Positions 1 through 8,477 of a DNA stretch of 44,235 nt are shown here, piece after piece. A model generated the notes under the pieces. It ran no database searches. It was not told the DNA's origin and saw only the letters and a list, made by a program, of their open reading frames with translations. The position numbers and the translations under genes are program-made. Origin of the DNA: Candidatus Eubacterium faecigallinarum (GTDB lineage: Bacteria > Bacillota > Clostridia > Oscillospirales > Acutalibacteraceae). Each line of letters starts with the position of its first letter. Positions within the stretch are counted from its first letter, which is position 1. The DNA is taken from the NCBI GenBank assembly GCA_019115455.1, contig DXDN01000002.1, forward strand, positions 1 to 44,235, read 5' to 3'.

Positions 1-729
1 GTTATTTTTTATAACGTCGGCAAGCTTTTTAAGGCACTCTCCCGTATCTGCGTTCTTAAACTCGATAGTATTTCCGGGATTTGCGGTTTTTATCTGCGCT
101 TTAGTTATCAATATGCCTGAAGCTTTTTTAGCCTCCGTTTCAAGCACCTTAAAGTTGTCATCCAACAGGATATATTTTTTATCCTGCTTAATTGAATACT
201 TTGGCGTTGCTTCTGTGATTTTTATTTCAATGGTATATGGTAATTTTCTTGTAATCTGAGCGTTATATATATACGGGAGGTTTGTTTCAAGCTTTTGCTT
301 TGCTTCTTCAGTATCCGACAAAAAGAGATTTTCGCCTATACTTATTGGGCATTGAGCGATTATCTCATCCTTAGTATAAATCTCATTGCCCTTAACATTA
401 ATTGTATCGATTTGGAAGAAAACAGTCAGCGAAAGAACAGTCCCTACCACAGCAAAAACCAGCAGAGCAACAAACCATATTATTATTTTTCTTAATGTAT
501 TTCGTTTTTTGCGTTTCTTGCTGTCCAGCTGTCGTTTCTCGGATCTTGTCAGCTCTTCAGTGCGTCTGCTCCTCTTGCTGACCTTTTTATTATATGAATA
601 CTCTGCCTTCTGAGAATCCCTGTATAATTTCGGAGGCTCGATTCCAAGGTCATATAAATTTTCAGAGCCATTATAAGCTTTCTGTTTCCTTTTGGACTGC
701 GGGCCCTTTTTCTTCTCTGATTTCTTCAT
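1..729 (-). CDS. ftsQ: FtsQ/DivIB cell-division protein (3' end off window)
   Basis: Division protein of the FtsQ/DivIB-FtsL-FtsB complex, which links septal peptidoglycan synthesis to the Z ring. The frame is open for 243 codons from ATG at 729 to the window edge, so the C-terminus is missing. Visible parts are a very basic cytoplasmic tail (about residues 1-80, rich in KK and KR), one membrane segment at about 82-104, then a POTRA-like segment at about 106-175 (starts IDTINVKGNEIYTKDEI; includes ITRKLPYTIEIKI). A GAGGG ribosome site lies 6 bases before the ATG. The start overlaps the end of murA by 59 bases, so the two are probably translationally coupled. Family assignment rests on topology, POTRA pattern and position after murA. 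Confidence 0.85.
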   Translation of the reverse strand, partial: MKKSEKKKGPQSKRKQKAYNGSENLYDLGIEPPKLYRDSQKAEYSYNKKVSKRSRRTEELTRSEKRQLDSKKRKKRNTLRKIIIWFVALLVFAVVGTVLSLTVFFQIDTINVKGNEIYTKDEIIAQCPISIGENLFLSDTEEAKQKLETNLPYIYNAQITRKLPYTIEIKITEATPKYSIKQDKKYILLDDNFKVLETEAKKASGILITKAQIKTANPGNTIEFKNADTGECLKKLADVIKNN

Positions 730-1981
730 CTTTAACCCTCTTGATATCAGCGCCTAACTGCTGCAATCTTTTTTCAAATTCTGCGTATCCCCTGTCTATG
801 TGCCTGATACTGCGGACAATGCTGTTCCCCTCGGCTGCCAATCCTGCTATCACCAATGCCGCACCGCCGCGTAAATCGGTGGCATACACATCAGCACCGT
901 GCAGTGATTTAACACCGTTTATTACAGCCATCTGTTCCTCGACCTGAACATCAGCACCGAAACGGTTGAGCTGATTTACAAATCTGAACCTGTTTTCAAA
1001 TATATTTTCCTTTACCACCGACGTTCCCCGTGCCACTGTAAGCGCCGCCGTAACAAGCGACTGAGAATCGGTGGGAAATGCCGGGTAAGGCATTGTTTTT
1101 ATCATTTTTACTCTTCTGAGCCTTTTGGGCGCCTGTATTTTCAGTTTATTATGTTCAAGGTATAACCTGCATCCCATTTCGCCAAACACCGGAAAAACCG
1201 GAGAAAGATGCGTTGGTCTGACGTCGTTTATTACAATATCGCCGCCGGTTATAGCGCAGGCGCTCATGTATGTTGACGCTAAAATCCTGTCAGGAATTAT
1301 TCTGTGCTCGCATGGGTGAAGAGAGCTTACGCCCTCGATTTCAACAATGCTCTCCCCTGCGCCATAGATACGCGCGCCGCATTTATTAAGGAATTCTGCA
1401 AGGTCGCATATTTCCGGCTCTCTTGCAGGGTTTACTATCGTTGTTCTGCCTACGGACACCGCCGCGGCTATCATTATATTTTCTGTTGCGCCCACGGAGG
1501 CAAATGGCAGAATTATCTTTGTTCCGGTAATTTTATCGGCACAGCAGGTTATTGAGGAACCGTTTTCCTTAACAGCCGCGCCAAGACTTTTAAGGGCGCT
1601 TATATGCATATCAACCGGTCTTGCTCCTATGTCGCATCCACCCGGAAGATAAATTGAAGCACAACCGGTTCTTGAAACAAGCGAACCTAAAAACAATATT
1701 GAGGAGCGCATAGTACGCATAACGTTCTCATCAATCTGTGAGCCTGTAATTTCTGATGAGTCAACCGTTACGGTATCCCCCTGTCTTTTAACCTTACAGC
1801 CAAGGCTTTCAAGAATTCTTATGGTTGTTCTTACGTCGCTGAGATCGGGACAATTATGTATTTCACACTCGCCTTTTACAAGAACGCAGGCGCACAAAAT
1901 AGGCAGTGCAGAATTTTTTGCCCCGTGCAATTCCACCTCGCCTTTAAGCGGAACCTGACCTGAAATTTTGAATATTTCCAC
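671..1981 (-). CDS. murA: UDP-N-acetylglucosamine 1-carboxyvinyltransferase
   Basis: MurA transfers enolpyruvate from PEP to UDP-GlcNAc, the first committed step of peptidoglycan synthesis, in the cytoplasm. The 436 residues are the usual length. K22-N23 of the substrate site lie in GAKNSALPIL; the fosfomycin-reactive cysteine is C116 in LPGGCDIGARPVDMH; the FPTD motif with the catalytic Asp follows at about 300, and ENRFRFV is also conserved. The start is GTG at 1981 with AGAGGTG seven bases upstream. The presence of C116 predicts fosfomycin sensitivity of this copy. It lies 111 bases after murG and overlaps ftsQ. Many Clostridia carry two MurA paralogues; only this one is in the window. Confidence 0.95.
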   Translation of the reverse strand: MEIFKISGQVPLKGEVELHGAKNSALPILCACVLVKGECEIHNCPDLSDVRTTIRILESLGCKVKRQGDTVTVDSSEITGSQIDENVMRTMRSSILFLGSLVSRTGCASIYLPGGCDIGARPVDMHISALKSLGAAVKENGSSITCCADKITGTKIILPFASVGATENIMIAAAVSVGRTTIVNPAREPEICDLAEFLNKCGARIYGAGESIVEIEGVSSLHPCEHRIIPDRILASTYMSACAITGGDIVINDVRPTHLSPVFPVFGEMGCRLYLEHNKLKIQAPKRLRRVKMIKTMPYPAFPTDSQSLVTAALTVARGTSVVKENIFENRFRFVNQLNRFGADVQVEEQMAVINGVKSLHGADVYATDLRGGAALVIAGLAAEGNSIVRSIRHIDRGYAEFEKRLQQLGADIKRVKDEEIREEKGPAVQKETESL

Positions 1982-2092
1982 TTTATCACCTCTGCATCAT
2001 ATGGGAATAAGAAAATCTTATTGCCATACATCCTATGCACAGGTGTATTTTTTGCCATTAATCGTAAAAAGCCATACGTTTATCAAGCGTTA

Positions 2093-3211
2093 TCACTTAA
2101 TCAGTGAAAGTATTATCTGAGCTATGCGCTCACGCGAATCAGTCACCGCCATTGCTTTGGCGTTTTGTCCGACTGATTTAAGAAGTTTTGCGTCGGACAA
2201 CAGCTCGTCTATTTTTTTGCCCAGCACGTCCGAGTTCAAATCTTTTTCCTCAATTATAAATCCGGCATTTCTGTTTACCAGCGCCATTGCATTATGATAC
2301 TGATGATTTTCTGAAACGTAGGGCGACGGGATGAGGATTGAAGCTTTGCCCATTGCCTCTATTTCAGACAAGGACGAAGCCCCTGCTCTGCCGATAACAA
2401 GATCAGCGGCTGCCATGCACACGTCCATATTGTCAATATACTGACGGACCTCAACCGTGCCTTTTTTGCCGTTTATAAATCCTTGTTTTTCAAACTTTTC
2501 AAGATATTTGCCGCCGTTAGTACCGACTGAATGAATGTGGCAGTACCTTCCTGTTTCAGCACTCTTTAGAAGAATATCATACATAGCCTCGTTGATTGGT
2601 TCTGCTCCGAGAGAACCGCCGAAGGAAAGGACCAGGAATTTATCATCGGGTATACCGAGCTGAGCTCTGGACATTTCCCTGTCTGCATTAAGGAGCTCGC
2701 CTCTTACAGGAAGACCTGTTACCTCAGGTTTGTTCTTTGAGTCAAGGTATTTTGCAGCGTCCTCAACGGTAAGCATTACCCTGTCCACCTCTTTGGCAAG
2801 GGTTTTATTCGTTATGCCGGGAAATGCGTTTTGCTCATGAATACAGGTGGGTATACCCATTTTAACCGCTGTCTGAAGCACCGGACCTGAGACGTAACCC
2901 CCAAAACCCACAGCTACGTCGGGTTTAAATTCGTTTATTATTTTTTTACTCTCACCTGAGGATTTCATTATCCTTACAACTGTTTTCAGATTATGAGCGA
3001 TTGCCTTTGGAGAGAAAGAACGCCTAAAGCCTGATATATCTATCGTTTTAAAATCAAATCCTGCTTTCGGAACGAGGGTGGATTCCATATGGTCCTTAGT
3101 TCCGATAAAAAGAATTTCGGCGTCCTTTTGTGTTTCTCTTATATAAGAAGCCACGGCGAGCGCAGGATTTATATGTCCTGCCGTTCCGCCGGTTGCGAAT
3201 AAAATTTTCAT
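2093..3211 (-). CDS. murG: MurG N-acetylglucosaminyltransferase (lipid II synthesis)
   Basis: Adds GlcNAc from UDP-GlcNAc to lipid I to make lipid II on the inner face of the membrane. It is a GT-B fold protein of 372 residues. The N-terminal glycine loop is GGTAGHINPALA (about residues 8-19). GFGGYVSGPV and HEQNAFPG follow in the acceptor domain, then SFGGSLGAEPINEA, and the donor-binding stretch RAGASSLSEIEAMGK and PSPYVSENHQYHNA. ATG at 3211 is preceded by CGGGAGTG. It sits 49 bases after ftsW, in the usual dcw order ftsW-murG. Confidence 0.96.
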   Translation of the reverse strand: MKILFATGGTAGHINPALAVASYIRETQKDAEILFIGTKDHMESTLVPKAGFDFKTIDISGFRRSFSPKAIAHNLKTVVRIMKSSGESKKIINEFKPDVAVGFGGYVSGPVLQTAVKMGIPTCIHEQNAFPGITNKTLAKEVDRVMLTVEDAAKYLDSKNKPEVTGLPVRGELLNADREMSRAQLGIPDDKFLVLSFGGSLGAEPINEAMYDILLKSAETGRYCHIHSVGTNGGKYLEKFEKQGFINGKKGTVEVRQYIDNMDVCMAAADLVIGRAGASSLSEIEAMGKASILIPSPYVSENHQYHNAMALVNRNAGFIIEEKDLNSDVLGKKIDELLSDAKLLKSVGQNAKAMAVTDSRERIAQIILSLIK

Positions 3212-3260
3212 AGCCTTACACTCCCGTCTGTTTTATAGTTCAAATTATTCCCTGCCGTCG

Positions 3261-4475
3261 CTAAACCTTTTTTTGGCTCGCTTTTCGCGACACGGACAAG
3301 ACCACTCCTATCTCAAACAGCAGTACCAGCATAGCAGTACCTCCGTAAGAGAAGAACGGCAGAGCGATACCCGTATTCGGTATAGTATCTGTAACTACCA
3401 TAATATTCAGCGCCACCTGAAGTCCTATCTGCGAAACAATGCCGATAATCAGCAGTGAGCCGAACTTATCATGGCATCTTGCCGCAATGTAAAAGCCCCT
3501 TGCTACCAGTGCGCCGAACAGAATAATTATTGCGGCAGCTCCGATAAATCCGAGCTCCTCGCACACAATTGAGAAAATAAAGTCGTTCTGCGGCTCGGAC
3601 ACGTAGAGATATTTCTGCTTTGAATTACCGAGTCCCACTCCGAAAAATCCGCCTGAACCTATGGCATAAAGGGAGTTATTTGTCTGCCATCTGCTTCCGG
3701 TAGGGTCATAGTCCTTGTCAAGCCATGCCTTGATTCTGTCGCCTGCATAACTCTCAAGCAGTTCAGGAAAAGAGATAACAATAACAACAACAATTATCAA
3801 AACCGCCGCTCCGAAAGCAAACAACTTCCAGTCGCTGCCGCCGACCCACATCATTGTGGCACCGATAAGAAACATCAAAATAGTACATGACATATGGTGC
3901 TCCAGAAAAATAAGTCCGCAGAACATTACGATTATTCCCAGGGGATATAATATGCCGTACTTGAATGTTTTCATCCTGTTATAATACTTACTTATATAAA
4001 CTGCAAAAAGCAGTATGATTGCAAATTTAGCAAAGTCTGACGGCTGGAAAGTAAGCCCTCCGGGAAGCGGAATGAACCTCTTAAAGCTTGAGCCGTCGGC
4101 ACCGGGAATATTGGTGTGATAAAACAGTACGATGACAAGACAAATCAAAGTAACCGCAAGGTAAGGAAGGTTTGCTACCATAAGCCACTTATAATTTATC
4201 TTTGACATTATAAACATTGCCACAAGTCCCACAACGACAAAAATAAACTGACGTGTAAAATAGTAGTATGAATCGTGATTGTTATTATAGTAAGCATACG
4301 GATATGTCGCCGAAAAGAGCATAATAAGTCCTATTGTCAACAGCGCTATGGTAAGCGCAAGAAACGGAATATCAATGCTGCCGGTAATAAAAAAATCTTC
4401 CTTGGTAAAGCCTTTAATGCTTTTGACACGTGATTTGATAATTTTATTTCCGTCACCTGATGTTTTTCCAGACAT
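3261..4475 (-). CDS. ftsW: FtsW/SpoVE-type SEDS peptidoglycan polymerase
   Basis: SEDS-family lipid II glycosyltransferase that works with the class B PBP at the septum. It has 404 residues, a polar N-terminus of about 35 residues and about ten membrane segments. Conserved family stretches are QPSDFAKFA, the catalytic-Asp loop EPQNDFIFSIVCEELGFIG, and PNTGIALPFFSYGGTAML near the C-terminus. The start ATG at 4475 has AAAGGAG upstream. Position between mraY and murG favours FtsW or the sporulation form SpoVE over RodA; sequence alone does not decide between them. The 110-base gap to mraY is where murD is normally found. Confidence 0.92.
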   Translation of the reverse strand: MSGKTSGDGNKIIKSRVKSIKGFTKEDFFITGSIDIPFLALTIALLTIGLIMLFSATYPYAYYNNNHDSYYYFTRQFIFVVVGLVAMFIMSKINYKWLMVANLPYLAVTLICLVIVLFYHTNIPGADGSSFKRFIPLPGGLTFQPSDFAKFAIILLFAVYISKYYNRMKTFKYGILYPLGIIVMFCGLIFLEHHMSCTILMFLIGATMMWVGGSDWKLFAFGAAVLIIVVVIVISFPELLESYAGDRIKAWLDKDYDPTGSRWQTNNSLYAIGSGGFFGVGLGNSKQKYLYVSEPQNDFIFSIVCEELGFIGAAAIIILFGALVARGFYIAARCHDKFGSLLIIGIVSQIGLQVALNIMVVTDTIPNTGIALPFFSYGGTAMLVLLFEIGVVLSVSRKASQKKV

Positions 4476-4585
4476 TCAGTACACTCCTTTCTAAAAAATT
4501 ACAGCGGCAATTTTCCGCATTTCAAATATAAATAAGCCAAAATATCCCGTGCGCTGAACAGCAGTCACCGCATCGGGATACAATA

Positions 4586-5635
4586 TTATTTCACAATACC
4601 GAAATAAAGAAGAATAACTCCCACTATACAGCCCACTGCATTTACGGCGGAAAATACTACGCATATCTTTTTCTCTTTCCAGCCGCACATTTCAAAATGA
4701 TGGTGAATGGGCGCCATTTTAAATACTCGCTTGCCGTGAGTTAGCTTGAAATAACCAATCTGAATTATATCGCTGAGAGTTTCGCACACGTAAACAATTC
4801 CAATCGGCAGAAGCAGAAGCGGGCACTTGCACATATAACCGAGAGCAACCACCATACCGCCCAGGAAAAGTGAGCCGGTATCGCCCATAAAGGTCTTTGC
4901 AGGATTCCAGTTCCAGCAAAGGAAGCCGAGAACGCCGCCCAGAAGAGCTCCTGCGAATAATTTCATTCCTGTAAAATTCTGAATAAAACCAATAACGATA
5001 AACGTTATGGCAACTGTTGCGGTTACTGAGGAGCAAAGTCCGTCAATACCGTCAGTAAGGTTAACGGAATTTATACATCCGTAAATTATAAAGAACGAAA
5101 CTGCCCAGAACACAATAGCAGTAAACAGATTCTTTTCAAAATTCACTGTTCCGAAAAACGGAATATACCAGCTTGTGTTGTGGGAAAGCCAAAGAGTCAG
5201 AATATAACCTACAGTCATAATAACCTGACCGATAGTCTTTTGCTTTGCCGTCAGTCCCTCATTTCTCTTAAGCTTGATTTTGATAAAATCGTCGGTAAAG
5301 CCTACAAGTCCGCAACCCAGCGCAAGTACTAAGCCTGCAATCATCAAAACTGTTTCACGTCCTGTGATGAGGCTTGAATACTCGCTTTCAAGGTTGCCGC
5401 CTGTTAGATGAACGGTAACGGCAGTGGCGGCAAAGGAAAGGATTATACCAATTATAAACATCAGTCCGCCCATATTAGGCGTGCCCTGCTTTGACTTGTG
5501 CCACGACGGACCTATATCTAAAATAGTCTGGCCGAATTTCAGCTTTCTAAGCCACGGAATGATAATAAAGCCAAGTCCGGCTGTGACGCCGAAGGATATT
5601 ACTATACTTATAATCAGAGCAATTGTAGTATTCAT
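4586..5635 (-). CDS. mraY: Phospho-MurNAc-pentapeptide transferase MraY
   Basis: Integral membrane enzyme that transfers phospho-MurNAc-pentapeptide to undecaprenyl phosphate, making lipid I. It has 349 residues and about ten membrane segments. All family signatures are present: PNMGGLMF, the DD pair in GFTDDFIKIKLKRNEGL, NSVNLTDGIDGL, GDTGSLFLGG and the PIHHHFE histidine cluster. The ATG directly follows the stop of murF (5636), so the two are tightly coupled. Downstream is a 110-base gap and then ftsW. Confidence 0.96.
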   Translation of the reverse strand: MNTTIALIISIVISFGVTAGLGFIIIPWLRKLKFGQTILDIGPSWHKSKQGTPNMGGLMFIIGIILSFAATAVTVHLTGGNLESEYSSLITGRETVLMIAGLVLALGCGLVGFTDDFIKIKLKRNEGLTAKQKTIGQVIMTVGYILTLWLSHNTSWYIPFFGTVNFEKNLFTAIVFWAVSFFIIYGCINSVNLTDGIDGLCSSVTATVAITFIVIGFIQNFTGMKLFAGALLGGVLGFLCWNWNPAKTFMGDTGSLFLGGMVVALGYMCKCPLLLLPIGIVYVCETLSDIIQIGYFKLTHGKRVFKMAPIHHHFEMCGWKEKKICVVFSAVNAVGCIVGVILLYFGIVK

Positions 5636-6988
5636 TTATTTTCCCCACCTGTCATATAAACTATGGATCACATCCTCAAGTTTCATACCTCTTGAAGCCT
5701 TGAAAATTACTGCGTCACCGGCTTTTATTATCTCTAAAAGCTTTTCGGTAAGCTCTTGCTTTGTATCAAAATGGAAGACGTTTTCCATTTTACACTCCTT
5801 AGCCTCCAGCGCTGTAAATCTGCTCATATCGCCCACGGTAAGAAGATAATCAATTCCTGCCTCAGCCGTCATTCTGCCCACTTCTCTGTGAGCTGTTTCG
5901 GAATAGTCGCCAAGCTCCAGCATGTCGGAAAATACGGCGATTCTCCTGTTTGCTGTGATTCCTGCCAGCGTGTTTACAGCCGCTCTCATAGAGTCGGGGC
6001 TTGCGTTATAGCAGTCTTCAATAAATGTAACGCCGTTTTTTACCACTGATTTTTGTCTCATACCCTCAGGCGTATATTTTTTAAGCCCGTCGGCACATTT
6101 CTCAGGTTCAATGCCAAGGCAATAGCCAACAGCAAAAGCAGCAAGGGCATTATATACATTATGAATACCGATTGTAGGTATCACAAGACGCTGAGTTTTG
6201 CCGAAATACTCCACATCAAATGATGTTTCATTTTCCGATGAGGAGATGTTCTTAGCTTTGAAATCACCGTTTTCCACACCGAAGAAAAGTATATTATAGT
6301 CGTCGTTTTTTACTTCTTTAAGCAGGTCGTTATCGCCGTTAAGTATAAGCGTTGAACCTTTTTCCAGCCCGTCAAGTATTTCAAGCTTGGCTTTAAGTAT
6401 TCCCTGCCTTGAGCCGAGGTTTTCAATATGCGAGGTGCCTATATTCGTAATAAGTGCAATAGTGGGCTTTGCCGCTGCGGTCAGCCTGTGAATTTCGCCA
6501 AAATGGTTCATACCCATTTCAATAACCGCCGCCTGAGTACTGCTGTCAAGATGAAACAGCATTTGCGGTAAACCGATTTCATTATTGAGGTTACCCAGCG
6601 TCTTAACGGTCTTAAATTTTTCATTAAGCACAAGATACACAAATTCCTTGGTAGTGGTCTTGCCCACCGAGCCTGTGAGCCCTACGAGATTAAGTTCAAA
6701 TTTTGAGCGGTAATATCCGCCCAGCGCCAAAAGCGCTTTTGACGTATCGTCCACCATAACAAACGAACCGTCAACATCGGTTTTCTGATGAATCATTACT
6801 GCGGCGGCGCCTTTTTCAAGCGCTTCGGCGGCAAACTGATGTGCGTCAAACCTTTCGCCTTTAATACAGATAAACAAGCAGCCTTTGGTTATTTTTCTTG
6901 TGTCGATACAAACGCCGTTTATCTCGCAGTCGGTATTATACGTACCGTTGCAGGCGGCGGCAATTTCGCTTAATTTTAATTTTTCCAT
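5636..6988 (-). CDS. murF: UDP-MurNAc-tripeptide--D-Ala-D-Ala ligase
   Basis: Mur ligase that adds D-Ala-D-Ala to UDP-MurNAc-tripeptide, finishing the soluble precursor. It has 450 residues: an N-terminal uridine-binding domain (1-95), an ATPase centre with P-loop GLTGSVGKTTTKE (about 103-115), then EMGMNHFGEI and TNIGTSHIENLGS, and a C-terminal domain with DCYNASPDSM, typical of MurF. The start ATG at 6988 lies 11 bases after the murE stop. The DYNASP-type motif distinguishes it from MurE and MurD. Confidence 0.95.
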   Translation of the reverse strand: MEKLKLSEIAAACNGTYNTDCEINGVCIDTRKITKGCLFICIKGERFDAHQFAAEALEKGAAAVMIHQKTDVDGSFVMVDDTSKALLALGGYYRSKFELNLVGLTGSVGKTTTKEFVYLVLNEKFKTVKTLGNLNNEIGLPQMLFHLDSSTQAAVIEMGMNHFGEIHRLTAAAKPTIALITNIGTSHIENLGSRQGILKAKLEILDGLEKGSTLILNGDNDLLKEVKNDDYNILFFGVENGDFKAKNISSSENETSFDVEYFGKTQRLVIPTIGIHNVYNALAAFAVGYCLGIEPEKCADGLKKYTPEGMRQKSVVKNGVTFIEDCYNASPDSMRAAVNTLAGITANRRIAVFSDMLELGDYSETAHREVGRMTAEAGIDYLLTVGDMSRFTALEAKECKMENVFHFDTKQELTEKLLEIIKAGDAVIFKASRGMKLEDVIHSLYDRWGK

Positions 6989-6999
6989 AATTCTTAATA

Positions 7000-8439
7000 T
7001 CAGCCGAGTTTTTCAAGAATTTCGGCAACTACTTCTCTTTCGTCAAAATGAATCGTTCCTGTGGGAAGAATCTGATATGTCTCATGACCCTTTCCGGCAA
7101 GAAGGATTATATCGTCTTTTTGAGCATTTTTGATAGCGTATTCAATAGCATCCCTGCGGCTTTCTATAACTACATGCGGTGTATCGATTCCTTCCAAACC
7201 CACAAGGATATCCTTAATAATATCGCCCGGTTTTTCCGAACGCGGGTTATCCGACGTTACTATACAGAAATCGGAAAGTTCTGCAACAATCTTGCCCATT
7301 TTCGGGCGTTTTGTTTTATCCCTGTCGCCGCCGCAGCCAAAGAGTGTTACTACTCTGCCTTTGGCTATCTCCTGAAGGGATGAGATGATATTTTCAAGTC
7401 CGTCAGGCGAATGAGCGTAGTCGATTATTATTGTGAAATCACGTCCGCCTGTGGGCACAACCTCAATTCTGCCTTTAACACCCTTTGATTTGCTGATGGC
7501 ATCAAGGACGTCGTCAAAGGGAATTCCCAGAGTAAGCGCACAGGTGGCGGCGCAAAGAGAATTATAAACTGAAAATCTGCCGGGTATCGGACAGTTGCAT
7601 CTGCCGATTCTGTCTCCAACCAGCTCATATTCAACTCCTGTCGCCTTAAAGGCAACATTTTTAGCAACGTAGGTTGCGTCATTGGTATTTACAGCATATG
7701 TTACGACCTTGTCAAAATTAAGACCTTCAACTATACGAAGTCCGTTTTCATCATCCGCATTTGTTACTGCAATATCTGCGTTTTCAAAAAGAATACGCTT
7801 TGAATTAAAATAATTTTCCCATGTTTTATGGTAATCAAGATGGTCCTGTGTAAGGTTTGTAAATGCAGCCAAGGTAAATCTCAGTCCGTTGACCCTGCCC
7901 TGGGCAAGTGCCTGAGAAGATACCTCCATTACGCAGTATTCGCAACCGTTTTCCACCATCATTGAAAACAGTTTCTGAAGCTCATACGGGTCAGGAGTTG
8001 TGAATTTAGCAGGATATATTTTATCCCCTATCATATTCTGTACAGTACCGATAAGACCTACCTTTTTGCCAGCATGTTCAAGTATCTGCTTTATCAAAAA
8101 GGTTGTAGTGGTTTTGCCGTTAGTACCTGTAAGACCTATCAGCTTGAGCTTATCTGCCGGATTGCCGAAGAAATTAGCGCACAAAAGCGAATATACCGCT
8201 CTTGAATTATCAACTATTACCTGACCTGACAGTCCCAGATCGTGGTCCACAACAACTGCTGCGGCTCCCTGTTCGAGCATCTGAGCAGCTACGCTGTGAC
8301 CGTCAAATGCCGCACCCTTAATGCATACGAAGAGCGACCCCTCCTTTACAAGTCTGGAGTCCTGTGTTACATCAAGCACTTCAGTATCTGTGTATGAATT
8401 TTTAACTTCAATACCTTTTAACATTTCCGAGAGCTTCAT
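7000..8439 (-). CDS. murE: UDP-MurNAc-dipeptide--meso-diaminopimelate ligase
   Basis: Adds the third stem-peptide residue. It has 479 residues. The P-loop GLTGTNGKTTTT is at about 102-113; the carbamylated lysine is expected in YFNSKRILFE (K214); the substrate-selecting motif is DNPR at 397-400. In this family DNPR marks meso-diaminopimelate rather than L-lysine, so the organism should have A1-gamma type peptidoglycan. The start ATG at 8439 is preceded by AAGGG. It lies 38 bases after the PBP stop. Confidence 0.95.
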   Translation of the reverse strand: MKLSEMLKGIEVKNSYTDTEVLDVTQDSRLVKEGSLFVCIKGAAFDGHSVAAQMLEQGAAAVVVDHDLGLSGQVIVDNSRAVYSLLCANFFGNPADKLKLIGLTGTNGKTTTTFLIKQILEHAGKKVGLIGTVQNMIGDKIYPAKFTTPDPYELQKLFSMMVENGCEYCVMEVSSQALAQGRVNGLRFTLAAFTNLTQDHLDYHKTWENYFNSKRILFENADIAVTNADDENGLRIVEGLNFDKVVTYAVNTNDATYVAKNVAFKATGVEYELVGDRIGRCNCPIPGRFSVYNSLCAATCALTLGIPFDDVLDAISKSKGVKGRIEVVPTGGRDFTIIIDYAHSPDGLENIISSLQEIAKGRVVTLFGCGGDRDKTKRPKMGKIVAELSDFCIVTSDNPRSEKPGDIIKDILVGLEGIDTPHVVIESRRDAIEYAIKNAQKDDIILLAGKGHETYQILPTGTIHFDEREVVAEILEKLG

Positions 8440-8477
8440 TACTCATTTCCCTTTCACACCGGCACAGCCGTTTATTT

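Noticed and set aside
1876-2058. 60-codon minus frame between murA and murG
   Set aside because: Reads the murA start in another frame; no ribosome site or family pattern.
4491-4688. 65-codon minus frame between mraY and ftsW, considered as a murD remnant
   Set aside because: It mostly reads mraY in another frame and shows no Mur ligase motifs.
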